Notes: generated by a model from the sequence alone, not told the origin. A stretch of DNA of 64,000 nucleotides from CBDHFN01 sp965262605 (GCA_965262605.1 CBDHFN010000002.1:1-64000); one strand, 5' to 3'; numbered from the stretch's first letter, positions 36,478 through 45,905 are shown. Made by a program: numbers and translations.

Positions 36478-37911
36478 TCAGGGGAAGGCGGGGCGGCGAT
36501 GCGCCCAGGGTGAGGCTGATTCAAGTTCCGCCGAAAGGGCGATCAGCATTTCGTCCTGGCCAAACGGGGCGGCCAGATGCACGCCGATTGGCAGGCCACT
36601 GGCGTTCCAGTGCAAAGGCAAGGACGCTGCAGGCTGGCCCGAGGCGTTGAAGGCCGCGCAGAAGGGCGAATAGTCAAACACCATGCCGGGGCCGGTGCGG
36701 AAATGAACGAAGTCACGGGTCGTATGGGCAAACCGTCCAACCTGAGCCGGAGGTTCGGCAAGGGTTGCTGTCAACAAGATGTCGTAATGGCTTAGAAAGG
36801 CTGCCATTTCGCGGCCAAAGGCGTGGATCTTGCCGACCGCATCCAGATAGTCTGCGCCTGACAGGTTGGCCGCATAGTCGATGGCCCCTAGGGACATATG
36901 TTCCAACTCACCCTCGACCAAAGGGCGACCGCGGGTGGTCACGGCCTTGCGCACGGAAAGGGCGGTGCCGCAGGCCACGATTTGCGTCCAGGCACGCATC
37001 ATGCCCTTGACATCGGCGGTGGGGCAGGCGGGTTCGACGTGATGACCAAGGCCCTCTAGCAGCGTTCCTGCCGCATGAACCGCCGCGCGACAGTCGGAGT
37101 GGATGGGGTCGCCGGTCAGGGTCGTATCACAAAAGGCCACGCGTAGCCTGCGTGGCGGGCGTGCCATCGCCGCATGATGGCCGGTGATCAGGGGTGGTGC
37201 GACGTAGGGCGCCCCGAGGTCCGGACCCGCGCAGGCGTCAAGGAATATGGCTGTGTCGCGGACCGAGCGGGTGAGGAAGCCGTCGATGGCCATGCCCGCC
37301 CAACCTTCGCCAGCGTAGGGCCCATCGGGAAGCCGCGCGCGCGTCGGCTTGAACCCATAAAGACCGCAGCAAGACGCAGGTATGCGCACCGACCCGCCGC
37401 CATCAGAGCCATGTGACGCAGGTACGATACCCGCCGCGACCGCAGCACCCGCCCCGCCTGACGATCCGCCGGAGGTGTGGTTCAAATTCCATGGGTTGCG
37501 GGTTGGCCCGCCATAAACCGCAGCTTCTGTTGCCGGCCCCACGCCGCCTTCGGGCGCGGTTGTCCTGCCAAAAGAAACCACCCCGGTCGATCGGATACGT
37601 TCAAAGATGGCGCTGTCGCGCGGGTATCTGGTGTTGGCAAAAAGCCTTGATCCGTTGTGGGAGGGGAAATCGACTGCCTCGCAGCCCAGATCCTTCAACA
37701 GGAAGGGCACGCCGCGAAACGGCCCATCCGGCAGACCGGCCCGGATGGCCTGACGGGCCACATCCTCTTGGACCAACACCACGGCGTTGATCGCCGGGTT
37801 GCGGACGGCGCAGCGCGCCAGTGCTGAATCCAGCAGTTCATCCGCCGTGACCGCGCCACCGGCAACAAGGGCGGCCAGCCCGGCCGCGTCATAACTGTCG
37901 AATTCATCCAT
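36478..37911 (-). CDS. Amidase-signature family hydrolase (amidase B)
   Basis: 477 residues. 'GVPFLLKDLGCEAVDFPSHN' holds the catalytic Lys; 'TSGGSSGGAGAAVAAGIVPA' and 'SHGSDGGGSVRIPASCCGLY' give the Ser-cisSer pair and the canonical GGSxRIPA. 'FKPTRARLPDGP' follows as in most family members. It is more canonical than amidase A and only distantly similar by eye. The product is predicted cytosolic (no signal peptide). Same strand and upstream of the polyamine-type transporter, so the two amidases bracket it. Confidence 0.92.
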   Translation of the reverse strand: MDEFDSYDAAGLAALVAGGAVTADELLDSALARCAVRNPAINAVVLVQEDVARQAIRAGLPDGPFRGVPFLLKDLGCEAVDFPSHNGSRLFANTRYPRDSAIFERIRSTGVVSFGRTTAPEGGVGPATEAAVYGGPTRNPWNLNHTSGGSSGGAGAAVAAGIVPASHGSDGGGSVRIPASCCGLYGFKPTRARLPDGPYAGEGWAGMAIDGFLTRSVRDTAIFLDACAGPDLGAPYVAPPLITGHHAAMARPPRRLRVAFCDTTLTGDPIHSDCRAAVHAAGTLLEGLGHHVEPACPTADVKGMMRAWTQIVACGTALSVRKAVTTRGRPLVEGELEHMSLGAIDYAANLSGADYLDAVGKIHAFGREMAAFLSHYDILLTATLAEPPAQVGRFAHTTRDFVHFRTGPGMVFDYSPFCAAFNASGQPAASLPLHWNASGLPIGVHLAAPFGQDEMLIALSAELESASPWAHRRPAFP

Positions 37912-38233
37912 TGGCCTCGCCTCCCGAAGTCAATGCAAACAAACCCGAATGTGTGATCTTTGCCACGCCCGTTTTCGACACGCGGGGCTGAACACGACAA
38001 TATTGTTGCGCCCGAAATGGCACGGACAGCAACGACCCAGAAAACCGGCCCGCAATCGAGATTGAAACTGTCAGTCTTTTCAGTCGCTTGTTTGCATCCT
38101 GCCAAGAGACTGTCGGCATGTTGGTGCGTCTCGCCATCCTCGAGCCCTTGCAGCCCCCGTTGCACGCCACTAAGACTTGCGTAAGCAAAGACCTCTAAGA
38201 CTGAACCCCAGGACCAACGACAGGCAGGCGACG
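37912..38233. other. Divergent intergenic region, amidase B / clpP
   Basis: No gene supported in 322 bases. The clpP-proximal part contains 'CTTGCA...CACTAAG'-like spacing that could be a promoter, but I cannot separate a heat-shock from a housekeeping element. Confidence 0.45.
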
Positions 38234-38866
38234 ATGAAAGATCCCTATGACCTTTACATGAACACTCTGGTTCCGATGGTCGTGGAACAGACCAGTCGGG
38301 GCGAGCGGGCCTATGACATCTATTCGCGCCTTTTGAAGGAGCGGATCATCTTCCTGTCTGGCCCGGTGCATGACGGCATGTCGACGCTGATCTGCGCACA
38401 ACTTCTGTTTCTTGAGGCGGAAAATCCGTCGAAGGAAATCGCCATGTATATCAATTCGCCGGGCGGGGTCGTGACTTCGGGTCTGTCGATCTATGACACG
38501 ATGCAATACATCAAACCCAAGGTCTCGACCCTGGTGATCGGGCAAGCCGCTTCGATGGGGTCGCTTTTGTTGACAGCAGGCGAAAAGGGCATGCGGTTCA
38601 GCCTTCCGAACAGCCGGATCATGGTGCACCAGCCCTCGGGCGGGTATCAGGGGCAGGCGACGGATATCATGATCCACGCGCAAGAAACCCAGAAGCTGAA
38701 AAACCGGCTGAACGAGATTTACGTCAGGCACACCGGCAACCCGCTTAAGAAAGTCGAAGCGGGGCTGGAGCGCGACAATTTCATGTCGCCCGAGGAAGCA
38801 AAGGACTGGGGTTTGATCGACGAGATCATGGCAACCCGACCGAAAGCGGACAGTGATCCGAAGTAA
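38234..38866 (+). CDS. clpP: ATP-dependent Clp protease proteolytic subunit
   Basis: 210 residues, serine protease core of ClpXP/ClpAP. Starts 'MKDPYDLYMNTLVPMVVEQT'. 'SGPVHDGMSTLICAQLLFLE' is the handle; the catalytic Ser is in 'IGQAASMGSLLLTAG', the His in 'MVHQPSGGYQG' and the Asp in 'ERDNFMSPEEAKDWGLID'. All triad residues are present. It is followed after 127 bases by clpX, the usual partner. Intact. Confidence 0.97.
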   Translation: MKDPYDLYMNTLVPMVVEQTSRGERAYDIYSRLLKERIIFLSGPVHDGMSTLICAQLLFLEAENPSKEIAMYINSPGGVVTSGLSIYDTMQYIKPKVSTLVIGQAASMGSLLLTAGEKGMRFSLPNSRIMVHQPSGGYQGQATDIMIHAQETQKLKNRLNEIYVRHTGNPLKKVEAGLERDNFMSPEEAKDWGLIDEIMATRPKADSDPK

Positions 38867-38993
38867 CCATGGGCCGCGCAGGGTGCGCGGCGCAAAAAAT
38901 GACGTTGTGATGACCCAGATGCTGCCCTAATCTTGCCGAAAAGGGTGGCTCCTACTGAGCGCGAACGGTCCGGGCAGACCGCAGAGGATAAAG

Positions 38994-40262
38994 ATGGCGA
39001 ATAATTCAGGCAGCGACAGCAAAAACACGCTCTACTGCTCGTTCTGCGGCAAGAGCCAGCATGAGGTGCGCAAGCTTATCGCGGGCCCGACGGTGTTCAT
39101 TTGTGACGAATGCGTCGAACTTTGCATGGACATCATCAGGGAAGAAACGAAAACCTCGGGGCTGAAGGCCACGGACGGCGTACCGACCCCGCGCGACATC
39201 TGCAAGGTGCTGGACGATTATGTGATCGGTCAGGAACATGCCAAGCGGGTTCTGTCTGTCGCGGTTCATAACCATTACAAGCGCCTGAACCATTCTTCGA
39301 AGTCGAACGATATCGAACTGTCGAAGTCGAACATCCTGCTGATTGGCCCCACCGGCTGCGGCAAGACGCTGCTGGCGCAGACACTGGCGCGGATTCTGGA
39401 TGTGCCGTTCACGATGGCGGATGCGACCACACTGACCGAAGCGGGTTATGTGGGCGAAGATGTTGAAAACATCATCCTCAAGCTGTTGCAGGCGAGCGAA
39501 TACAACGTCGAACGCGCGCAGCGTGGCATCGTTTATATCGACGAGGTCGACAAGATTACCCGCAAGTCCGACAATCCGTCGATCACCCGTGACGTATCGG
39601 GCGAAGGCGTGCAGCAGGCACTGTTGAAGATCATGGAAGGTACCGTGGCTTCGGTGCCGCCGCAGGGCGGACGCAAACATCCCCAGCAGGAATTCCTGCA
39701 GGTGGATACGACCAACATCCTGTTCATCTGTGGCGGCGCCTTTGCCGGACTTGAACGGATCATCGCCCAGCGAGGCAAAGGGTCGGGCATCGGCTTTGGT
39801 GCCGATGTGAAAGACCCCGAGGCGCGCGGCGTCGGCGAACTGTTCCAGGAACTCGAGCCGGAAGATCTGCTGAAATTTGGGCTGATCCCGGAATTTGTCG
39901 GTCGCTTGCCGGTGCTGGCTACCCTGACGGACCTAGATGAGGCCGCGCTTGTCACCATCCTGACCGAACCGAAAAACGCCTTGGTCAAACAGTATCAGCG
40001 CCTGTTCGATATCGAAGGCGTGAAGCTGACCTTCACCCCTGACGCGCTGTCAGCCATCGCCAAACGGGCGATCAAGCGCAAGACGGGTGCGCGCGGTCTG
40101 CGATCGATCATGGAAGATATCTTGCTTGATACGATGTTCGAATTGCCGGGGCTGGATACGGTTGAAGAAGTGGTCGTCAATCAGGATGCGGTTGAAAGCG
40201 ACGAAGCCCATCCGCTGCTGATCCATTCCGACACCAAGAAAGAAGTGGCATCAGCCAGCTAA
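38994..40262 (+). CDS. clpX: ATP-dependent Clp protease ATP-binding subunit ClpX
   Basis: 422 residues, AAA+ unfoldase feeding ClpP. The N-terminal C4 zinc finger is 'YCSFCGKSQHEV...FICDECVELC' (Cys 15, 18, 37, 40), which dimerises and binds adaptors. Walker A is 'GPTGCGKT' near residue 120, 'GYVGED' the pore loop, 'VYIDEVDKI' Walker B, and 'RDVSGEGVQQALL' and 'IGFGADVKD' (IGF loop contacting ClpP) follow. Sensor 2 is in 'KTGARGLRSIME'. Intact. Confidence 0.98.
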   Translation: MANNSGSDSKNTLYCSFCGKSQHEVRKLIAGPTVFICDECVELCMDIIREETKTSGLKATDGVPTPRDICKVLDDYVIGQEHAKRVLSVAVHNHYKRLNHSSKSNDIELSKSNILLIGPTGCGKTLLAQTLARILDVPFTMADATTLTEAGYVGEDVENIILKLLQASEYNVERAQRGIVYIDEVDKITRKSDNPSITRDVSGEGVQQALLKIMEGTVASVPPQGGRKHPQQEFLQVDTTNILFICGGAFAGLERIIAQRGKGSGIGFGADVKDPEARGVGELFQELEPEDLLKFGLIPEFVGRLPVLATLTDLDEAALVTILTEPKNALVKQYQRLFDIEGVKLTFTPDALSAIAKRAIKRKTGARGLRSIMEDILLDTMFELPGLDTVEEVVVNQDAVESDEAHPLLIHSDTKKEVASAS

Positions 40263-40288
40263 GGCTGCGGGTTTCCGGAAAATGTCTT

Positions 40289-40322
40289 GCGCCCGGTCTG
40301 CGAAGGCCGGGCGCTGATTTTT
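40289..40322 (+). terminator. Rho-independent terminator after clpX
   Basis: GCGCCCGG/CCGGGCGC 8-bp stem with a 10-base loop, followed by TGATTTTT, 27 bases past the clpX stop. Confidence 0.75.
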
Positions 40323-40420
40323 GGGGCAGGAACCTCGGGCGGCGATGTTTTGTATGGGCATCGGGCAGGGGCGTCCATTTTTTTGGATGAATAAGCCCGG
40401 AACCAGACTGAACGCTTCAG

Positions 40421-41500
40421 CTAAGCTTTGAAATGCTTTGAGAGCTTCAGGCCTTGGCCCTGATAGTTTGAAGCGATGCCGCCGCCGTAAAGCCGTTCGG
40501 GCCGTTCCAGCATCCGCTCATAAACCAGGCGACCGACAATCTGGCCATGTTCCAGCACGAAGGGGGCTTCGTGGCAGCGCACTTCAAGCACCCCGCGTGA
40601 GCCTTGGCCGCCTGCGGTGCCATGGCCGAAGCCGGGGTCAAAGAAGCCCGCGTAATGCACGCGGAATTCGCCGACCATCGCCAGATAGGGTGCCATTTCA
40701 GCGGCATGGTCGGGGGGGATCGTCACTGCTTCGCGACTTACAAGGATATAGAACGCGCCCGGATCGAGGATGATGCGGCCTTCGCGGGTGCGCACTTCTT
40801 CCCAGAAGTCGGCAGGTGCGTAATGGCCGATCCGGTCAAGGTCGATGACGCCGGTGTGTGGCTTGGCCCGGTAGCCGACCAGATCGCCACTGGCAGGGCT
40901 CAGATCGACCGAGAAGCCCAGACCTTCGGAAATCACGGCCTGGCCGCTGACAAGCGGTTCTGCGGCATGCAGGGCGGTCAGTTCGGCGTCGGTAAGGATC
41001 GCCTGCCCCTGCCGAAAGCGGATCTGGTTGAGGCGCATGCCAGGGCGCACGAGAACCGAGAAAGAACGCGGGCAGATTTCGGCGTAAAGCGGGCCACGGT
41101 AACCGTCGGGAATGCGGTCAAATTCGACCCCACCGTCGGTGATGGTGCGGGTCAGAAGATCAAGCCTGCCGGTCGAGCTTTTGGCGTTGGCCACGGCGGT
41201 GATCCCGGCGGGCAGCGCCATCGATTCCATCAAGGGCACCACATAGACGCAGCCTTTTTCAAGTACGGCGCCACTGGTCAGATCAACCCGGTGCATTTCA
41301 AATTCGGTGATACGATCCGCAACAGTGCGACCTGAGCCCGCAAGGAACGAGGCGCGGACCCGGTAGGCCACTGTTCCCAGCCGAAGATCAAGGCTTGCCG
41401 GCTGCACCTGCGCGTCAATCACATCCGCTTGCGCGGAAATGGCGCCACTGGTGATCATGGTGCGGATGGCCTTGTCGGCCAGAACCCCGATGCCCGTCAT
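40421..41500 (-). CDS. dcd: 2'-deoxycytidine 5'-triphosphate deaminase, two-domain form
   Basis: 359 residues, about twice the length of enteric Dcd. Both halves follow the dUTPase-like trimeric fold. The first half carries 'NAKSSTGRLDLLTRTITDGG' and 'YAEICPRSFSVLVRPGMRLN'; the second ends 'FFDPGFGHG' and 'VLEVRCHEAPFVLEHGQIVG'. It deaminates dCTP to dUTP for dTMP supply. The ATG at 41500 follows GGGGA; the frame opens a few codons earlier at 41521. It lies downstream of tRNA-Pro on the same strand, with clpX converging on it. Confidence 0.88.
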   Translation of the reverse strand: MTGIGVLADKAIRTMITSGAISAQADVIDAQVQPASLDLRLGTVAYRVRASFLAGSGRTVADRITEFEMHRVDLTSGAVLEKGCVYVVPLMESMALPAGITAVANAKSSTGRLDLLTRTITDGGVEFDRIPDGYRGPLYAEICPRSFSVLVRPGMRLNQIRFRQGQAILTDAELTALHAAEPLVSGQAVISEGLGFSVDLSPASGDLVGYRAKPHTGVIDLDRIGHYAPADFWEEVRTREGRIILDPGAFYILVSREAVTIPPDHAAEMAPYLAMVGEFRVHYAGFFDPGFGHGTAGGQGSRGVLEVRCHEAPFVLEHGQIVGRLVYERMLERPERLYGGGIASNYQGQGLKLSKHFKA

Positions 41501-41557
41501 GCTGTTCCCCGGATAGGCCAAGGCCCACCCCTGTGACAGGATGGGCCTTTGTCGAAT

Positions 41558-41635
41558 TGGTCGGGCCGGTGAGATTCGAACTCACGACCTTCCGCCCCCC
41601 AGACGGACGCGCTAACCAGGCTGCGCCACGGCCCG
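41558..41635 (-). tRNA. tRNA-Pro (GGG)
   Basis: Minus-strand cloverleaf. Acceptor CGGGCCG/CGGCCCG, D-arm GGCGCAGCCTGGTTAGCGC, anticodon stem TCCGT/GCGGA with loop CTGGGGG (anticodon GGG, reads CCC), T-loop GTTCGAATC, discriminator A and encoded CCA (41558-41560). Confidence 0.96.
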
Positions 41636-41709
41636 ACGCGGCGGTGTATAGGCCGATAAGCCGGGTGGGGGCAAGCGACAAAACGCATCTTAAGCGGGGG
41701 CATTCGGTC

Positions 41710-42411
41710 TTATTCGTTCTTGGCGCGGCGGCGTTCGTAGGTGGCGCTGAGCCGGTGATAGACGGTCGTCAGACCTTCGCGGCGCTGGCTGGCGCGCAGG
41801 GCCGTCATCGCCCGCAGAAGAGCTGCAGCGGGGATCAGCGCACCTTTTGCCAAAGGCGCGTCGAAATGGGTATCGGCCGCCAGCGGCGTAGCCTGGGCCA
41901 AGGTGGCCTGACGGTCACGATGCAGCGCATCCCGTGCTGTCGCAGCAGCGGTCTGATCGGGGCGCCCGGCAAACACCGGCGCGGCAGGGCGCGCAAACAA
42001 ATCATCTTCGGCGACCGGCACAGGGTCGGGCGGCAGCATCGCTTCTGGTTCGGTCGGTTCGGGTGTCGGTGCGGGCGATGGTGCGCGCGACATGGCGACA
42101 GCGGGCGACTGGTCCAGCGCGGCGCCATCTGTGTCAAGGTCCGTGCCCGAAAACCCGGCCACATAGCGGACGCCCTGTTCGCGCAGCATTTTCTGAACGC
42201 CGCGGATGGTCAGCCCATCGACATGCAACAGCTTGCGTATCCCGCCGAGCAGCGCCACGTCGGCCGGGCGGTAGTAACGCCGCCCTCCAGCGCGCTTGAC
42301 CGGCTTGATCTGGGAAAAACGGCTTTCCCAGAACCGCAGCACATGTGCGGGGGTGTCCAGCACTTCGGCGACTTCGCTGATGGTGCGGAAGGCCTCGGCC
42401 GACTTGGACAT
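41710..42411 (-). CDS. MerR-family transcriptional regulator
   Basis: 233 residues. The N-terminal MerR winged HTH is 'AFRTISEVAEVLDTPAHVLR', 'FWESRFSQIKPVKRAGGRRY', 'YRPADVALLGGIRKLLHVDG'. A long Pro/Ala-rich linker and a poorly conserved C-terminal helical part follow, without effector Cys. This gene commonly follows ihfA in alphaproteobacteria, here 11 bases after it. Target unknown. Intact. Confidence 0.92.
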   Translation of the reverse strand: MSKSAEAFRTISEVAEVLDTPAHVLRFWESRFSQIKPVKRAGGRRYYRPADVALLGGIRKLLHVDGLTIRGVQKMLREQGVRYVAGFSGTDLDTDGAALDQSPAVAMSRAPSPAPTPEPTEPEAMLPPDPVPVAEDDLFARPAAPVFAGRPDQTAAATARDALHRDRQATLAQATPLAADTHFDAPLAKGALIPAAALLRAMTALRASQRREGLTTVYHRLSATYERRRAKNE

Positions 42412-42422
42412 CGGGCTACGCC

Positions 42423-42725
42423 TCAGCCTTTGTTGCCGGCAGCAACACGATCTTTCATCAGGTGCGAGGGGCGAAACGTCAGAACCCTGCGCGGATGGAT
42501 CGGAACTTCGTCGCCGGTCTTGGGGTTGCGCCCGATCCGCGCGGTTTTGGACCGGACCGAGAAGGTGCCGAAGGAGGAGATTTTAACGGTCTCGCCGGAC
42601 ACCAAGGCGTCTGACATCCGTTGGAGCACGCTTTCGACAAGCTGAGCGGATTCGTTGCGCGACAGGCCGACGGCGCTATAGACGGCCTCACTCAGATCCA
42701 TACGGGTCAAGGTCTTTTCGCTCAT
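42423..42725 (-). CDS. ihfA: Integration host factor alpha subunit
   Basis: 100 residues, nucleoid protein that bends DNA as a heterodimer with IhfB. Starts 'MSEKTLTRMDLSEAVYSAVG'. 'SSFGTFSVRSKTARIGRNPK' and 'TGDEVPIHPRRVLTFRPSH' contain the minor-groove arm with the intercalating Pro. Between fabH and MerR in a conserved order. Intact. Confidence 0.97.
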   Translation of the reverse strand: MSEKTLTRMDLSEAVYSAVGLSRNESAQLVESVLQRMSDALVSGETVKISSFGTFSVRSKTARIGRNPKTGDEVPIHPRRVLTFRPSHLMKDRVAAGNKG

Positions 42726-42835
42726 CCATTCCCCCTGTGCCGGTCATGCCGGGCTTTTGCCATTTGGGGCAGGATGGGGGCATTGAATTTCCGAGTCAAT
42801 ATCAATGACTTGGGAACGGCTATTCAGGCCAAAAA

Positions 42836-43810
42836 TCACCAACGCAGAACGACAGCGCCCCATGCCAGGCCACCGCCGATCGCCTCGGTCACCAGCAGAT
42901 CACCCTCTTTGATCTGGCCGCGTTGCTTGCCGACGGACAGGGCCAGCGGGATCGACGCCGCAGAGGTGTTGCCATGGTCTTGCACCGTGACGACGACGCG
43001 TTCCATCGGCACCTGCATGCGCTTTGCGGTGCCTTCGATAATGCGGATGTTGGCCTGATGGGGAACGATCCAGTCGACGTCTTCGCCGGAAAGGTCGACT
43101 TTCGCAAGCGCGGTGTGGGCTGTTTCAGTCAGTTTTTCAACAGCTTGCCGGAAGACCTGATTGCCCTGCATCCGCAAATGCCCCGCCGTTCCGCTGGTTG
43201 AAACCCCGCCGTCGACATACAGAAGATCGCGGTAGGTCCCGTCCGAATTCAGATCGGTCGACAGAATGCCGCGGTCGGCATTGGTGCCCTGTCCTTCAGC
43301 AGCCTCCAGGACAAGCGCGCCCGCGCCGTCACCGAACAAAACGCAGGTCGAGCGGTCTTCGAAATCCAGGATGCGGCTGAAGGTTTCCGCCCCGATGACC
43401 AGCACCCGGCGCGCCTGGCCTGACAGAATCAGGGCATTGGCATTGGCCAGCGCGAAAACGAATCCCGCACAGACGGCCTGCACATCGAATGCAAAGCCCT
43501 TGGTCAGGCCGATCTTGGCCTGAATCATCGTGGCGACCGAGGGAAAGGTCAGATCCGGGGTCGAGGTTGCGACGATGATTGCGTCAACATCTGCAGCCGC
43601 AAGTCCTGCATCCGCCAAAGCAGCGCGGGCGGCATGCGCACCCAGATCCGACGTGGTTTCCCCATCGGCTGCGAAATGGCGACGCTCGATGCCGGTGCGG
43701 GCGCGAATCCACTCGTCGCTGGTTTCGACTTTGCCTTCAAATTCGCTGTTCGGAACCACGCGGGCGGGCAAATAGTGGCCCACGCCCTTTACGACGGCAC
43801 GGATAGTCAT
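42836..43810 (-). CDS. fabH: 3-oxoacyl-[acyl-carrier-protein] synthase III
   Basis: 324 residues. Condenses acetyl-CoA with malonyl-ACP to start fatty acid synthesis. The catalytic Cys is in 'DVQAVCAGFVFALANANALI', the His in 'DWIVPHQANIRI', the Asn in 'QDHGNTSAASIPLAL'. 'RTGIERRHFAADGE' and 'GGGLAWGAVVLRW' are the conserved termini. Overlaps plsX by four bases. Intact. Confidence 0.97.
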   Translation of the reverse strand: MTIRAVVKGVGHYLPARVVPNSEFEGKVETSDEWIRARTGIERRHFAADGETTSDLGAHAARAALADAGLAAADVDAIIVATSTPDLTFPSVATMIQAKIGLTKGFAFDVQAVCAGFVFALANANALILSGQARRVLVIGAETFSRILDFEDRSTCVLFGDGAGALVLEAAEGQGTNADRGILSTDLNSDGTYRDLLYVDGGVSTSGTAGHLRMQGNQVFRQAVEKLTETAHTALAKVDLSGEDVDWIVPHQANIRIIEGTAKRMQVPMERVVVTVQDHGNTSAASIPLALSVGKQRGQIKEGDLLVTEAIGGGLAWGAVVLRW

Positions 43811-44931
43811 TCAGCAGTTCCGATCTTTGTCCCATCACCCATCGCGGCATCCTGCCCCGCCAGCGCAGCAGAGGCAACCCGTGCCGCAAGCCGATCGGTA
43901 AAGCCCGAGGCGGCAAGGCGGCGGGCCAGCTGTATTGCAGCCGAAATGCCGGTGGCGTCGGCCGATCCGTGCGACTTGACGACGGTGCCGTTCAGGCCGA
44001 GGAAGACCCCGCCATTGACACGACGCGGATCGATGCGCTGCTGAAGTCGTTTGAGCGAGCCCATGGCAAGCAGGGCCCCGATTTTTGACAAAAGCGTGGA
44101 TCCAAGCGCCTCGCGCATGAATTCACTGATAAGCTTTGCTGTGCCTTCGCCAGTTTTAAGCGCGATGTTCCCGGTGAAGCCGTCGGTAACGATCACGTCG
44201 ACCCGGCCCGAGGGCAGGTCGTTTCCCTCGACAAAGCCCACATATTCAAACCCGCCCGTATCGGTTGCTGCGGCAATCAGTTCCTGCGCTTCCTTGATTT
44301 CGCTGCGACCCTTGTGTTCTTCGGTGCCGACGTTCAGCAGGCCCACACGCGGGCGCGCAACGCCCAGTCCGTTGCGGGCGTAAGACGCCCCCATCATCGC
44401 ATATTGCAGCAGGTCGGGGGCGTCGGCCTTAACGTCGGCACCCACGTCCAGCATCACCGCAAAGCCATGCGGGGCGCGACAGGGCCAAAGGCAGGCGATG
44501 GCGGGGCGGTTCACGCCGGGAAGCTTGCGCAACCGGATCATCGACACGGCCATCAGCGCGCCGGTATTGCCGCAGGATACAGCAGCCGCAGCGCGCCCGT
44601 CTTTCACCGCTTCCAGTGTCGACCACATCGAGGTTTTCTGACCATGGCGCATGACCTGACTGGGCTTGTCTTCCATCTTCACCACGCCTTCGGCATGGCA
44701 AATGGTAGTGCGCGCCATCAGGTCGGGACGCTTGGCAATCAGAGGTTCAAGCATGTCTTTTGGCCCGTGAACCATGAATTCCAGGTCCGGGCACTGGGCA
44801 AGGCTATCGACCATGCCAGAAACAACGGCGACCGCACCGCGGTCGCCGCCCATAGCGTCAATGGAAATGACGATTCGGCCCGGTTGGCGCGCCGCCTTGC
44901 TGTCACCCGCTGGGGTCTGCTCTGACGACAT
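43807..44931 (-). CDS. plsX: Phosphate acyltransferase PlsX
   Basis: 374 residues. Makes acyl-phosphate from acyl-ACP for phosphatidic acid synthesis. 'ISIDAMGGDRGAVAVVSGM' near the N-terminus and 'SCGNTGALMAVSMIRLRKLP' are PlsX signatures; 'VTDGFTGNIALKTGEGTAKL' is the other. The N-terminus has a ~20-residue hydrophilic extension. It sits between rpmF and fabH; overlap with fabH indicates coupling. Intact. Confidence 0.96.
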   Translation of the reverse strand: MSSEQTPAGDSKAARQPGRIVISIDAMGGDRGAVAVVSGMVDSLAQCPDLEFMVHGPKDMLEPLIAKRPDLMARTTICHAEGVVKMEDKPSQVMRHGQKTSMWSTLEAVKDGRAAAAVSCGNTGALMAVSMIRLRKLPGVNRPAIACLWPCRAPHGFAVMLDVGADVKADAPDLLQYAMMGASYARNGLGVARPRVGLLNVGTEEHKGRSEIKEAQELIAAATDTGGFEYVGFVEGNDLPSGRVDVIVTDGFTGNIALKTGEGTAKLISEFMREALGSTLLSKIGALLAMGSLKRLQQRIDPRRVNGGVFLGLNGTVVKSHGSADATGISAAIQLARRLAASGFTDRLAARVASAALAGQDAAMGDGTKIGTAE

Positions 44932-44952
44932 GTCCGGGACCGATCCCGCAGC

Positions 44953-45159
44953 TTACGCCGCGGCGTCGTCCAGATCGACTTCCGCCGCCTGAGCGACGAT
45001 TTCCTTGCCATCATAGTGGCCACAGGCGCCGCAAACGTGGTGCGGACGCTTCAGTTCGCCACAGTTCGAGCATTCGTTGGGGTTCGCGGCAACCAGAAAG
45101 TCATGCGCGCGACGCATGTTACGACGGGACCGCGTGGTGCGGTTCTGAGGGACAGCCAT
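44953..45159 (-). CDS. rpmF: Large ribosomal subunit protein bL32
   Basis: 68 residues: 'MAVPQNRTTRSRRNMRRAHD' with the basic N-terminus, then the zinc-ribbon Cys 'ECSNCGELKRPHHVCGACGH' (four Cys, so the C+ form). The Asp/Ala-rich C-terminus is alphaproteobacterial. It precedes plsX by 21 bases, as in most proteobacteria. Intact. Confidence 0.98.
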   Translation of the reverse strand: MAVPQNRTTRSRRNMRRAHDFLVAANPNECSNCGELKRPHHVCGACGHYDGKEIVAQAAEVDLDDAAA

Positions 45160-45362
45160 GTCTCAACCTCGGGTTATTGGGGGCCTAAGCCCCGGATTTC
45201 CAGGGGTTTCATCACTGGTTGCCAACATGCGACCGGGTGCGAACCCAAGATTCAAGCGAGGCCGGGAACATACTGCGATTCCGGGCAGGCGCAAGTGTTT
45301 TCTGACAGGTTGCCGGACATCTGCTGCAGCGCGGCAACGATGATCGTTTAGCAGGGTGGCAA

Positions 45363-45905
45363 TCATTCGGGTTTCTTCTTGAAAAGATCTGCAAGCCCAG
45401 CAAAAGGTTTGATTTTTTCGTCTGAAAGTGGTTCTGCCCCTTCGGCAGCTTCGATGAATCCTTCAAACGTCGCGCCTTCGGCCCGTGGATAAAGCGGCAG
45501 CGCCAGCGCCAGTGCTTCGGTCAGAACGGCCCCGACATCGATCACCTCGGGCAAAGGTTCGGTTGTGTCGTCCGCGGGCATTTCGGCTTCGTCGCCTTCG
45601 GGCGCTTTCCAGTCAGCCTGATAGCGGCGTACGACCTTTTCCTTCACCAGTCCCGGGACCGGCGCCAACGTGAGGATGCAGGCCTGCACCACCTGCGCCT
45701 CGAGATCGGCCTCGAGCATGAAGTCTGAGCGGCCGACCGGGCGGATTTCGCCGCGCAAGCGGATTGCCGGCAAATCCAGCAGCCCAAGATCGGCGGCAAT
45801 TGCCGCGCGGTCTTCAGGCCCAGGGGTCAGGTCGAACCGGGTCGGTTTGCGCTGCGCGAGGGCTGCGCTGCGGAGCGGATGAGAATAAGGCATGTGTTCA
45901 GACAT
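45363..45905 (-). CDS. YceD/DUF177-family protein
   Basis: 180 residues from the ATG at 45905 ('MSEHMPYSHPLRSAALAQRK'); AGGTG lies nine bases upstream, and an in-frame ATG at 45944 is an alternative. 'GEIRPVGRSDFMLEADLEAQ' followed by 'VVQACILTLAPVP' is the family core with its conserved Cys. The acidic middle and 'LALALPLYPRAEGATF' are typical. YceD is linked to 23S rRNA maturation in plants and bacteria and is the usual neighbour of rpmF. Divergent from the BamE-like gene. Confidence 0.92.
   Translation of the reverse strand: MSEHMPYSHPLRSAALAQRKPTRFDLTPGPEDRAAIAADLGLLDLPAIRLRGEIRPVGRSDFMLEADLEAQVVQACILTLAPVPGLVKEKVVRRYQADWKAPEGDEAEMPADDTTEPLPEVIDVGAVLTEALALALPLYPRAEGATFEGFIEAAEGAEPLSDEKIKPFAGLADLFKKKPE

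Noticed and set aside
38130..38175. Possible RpoH (heat-shock) promoter before clpP
   Set aside because: A CTTGCA-like box and a CACTAAG segment are present, but the match is too loose to call over chance.
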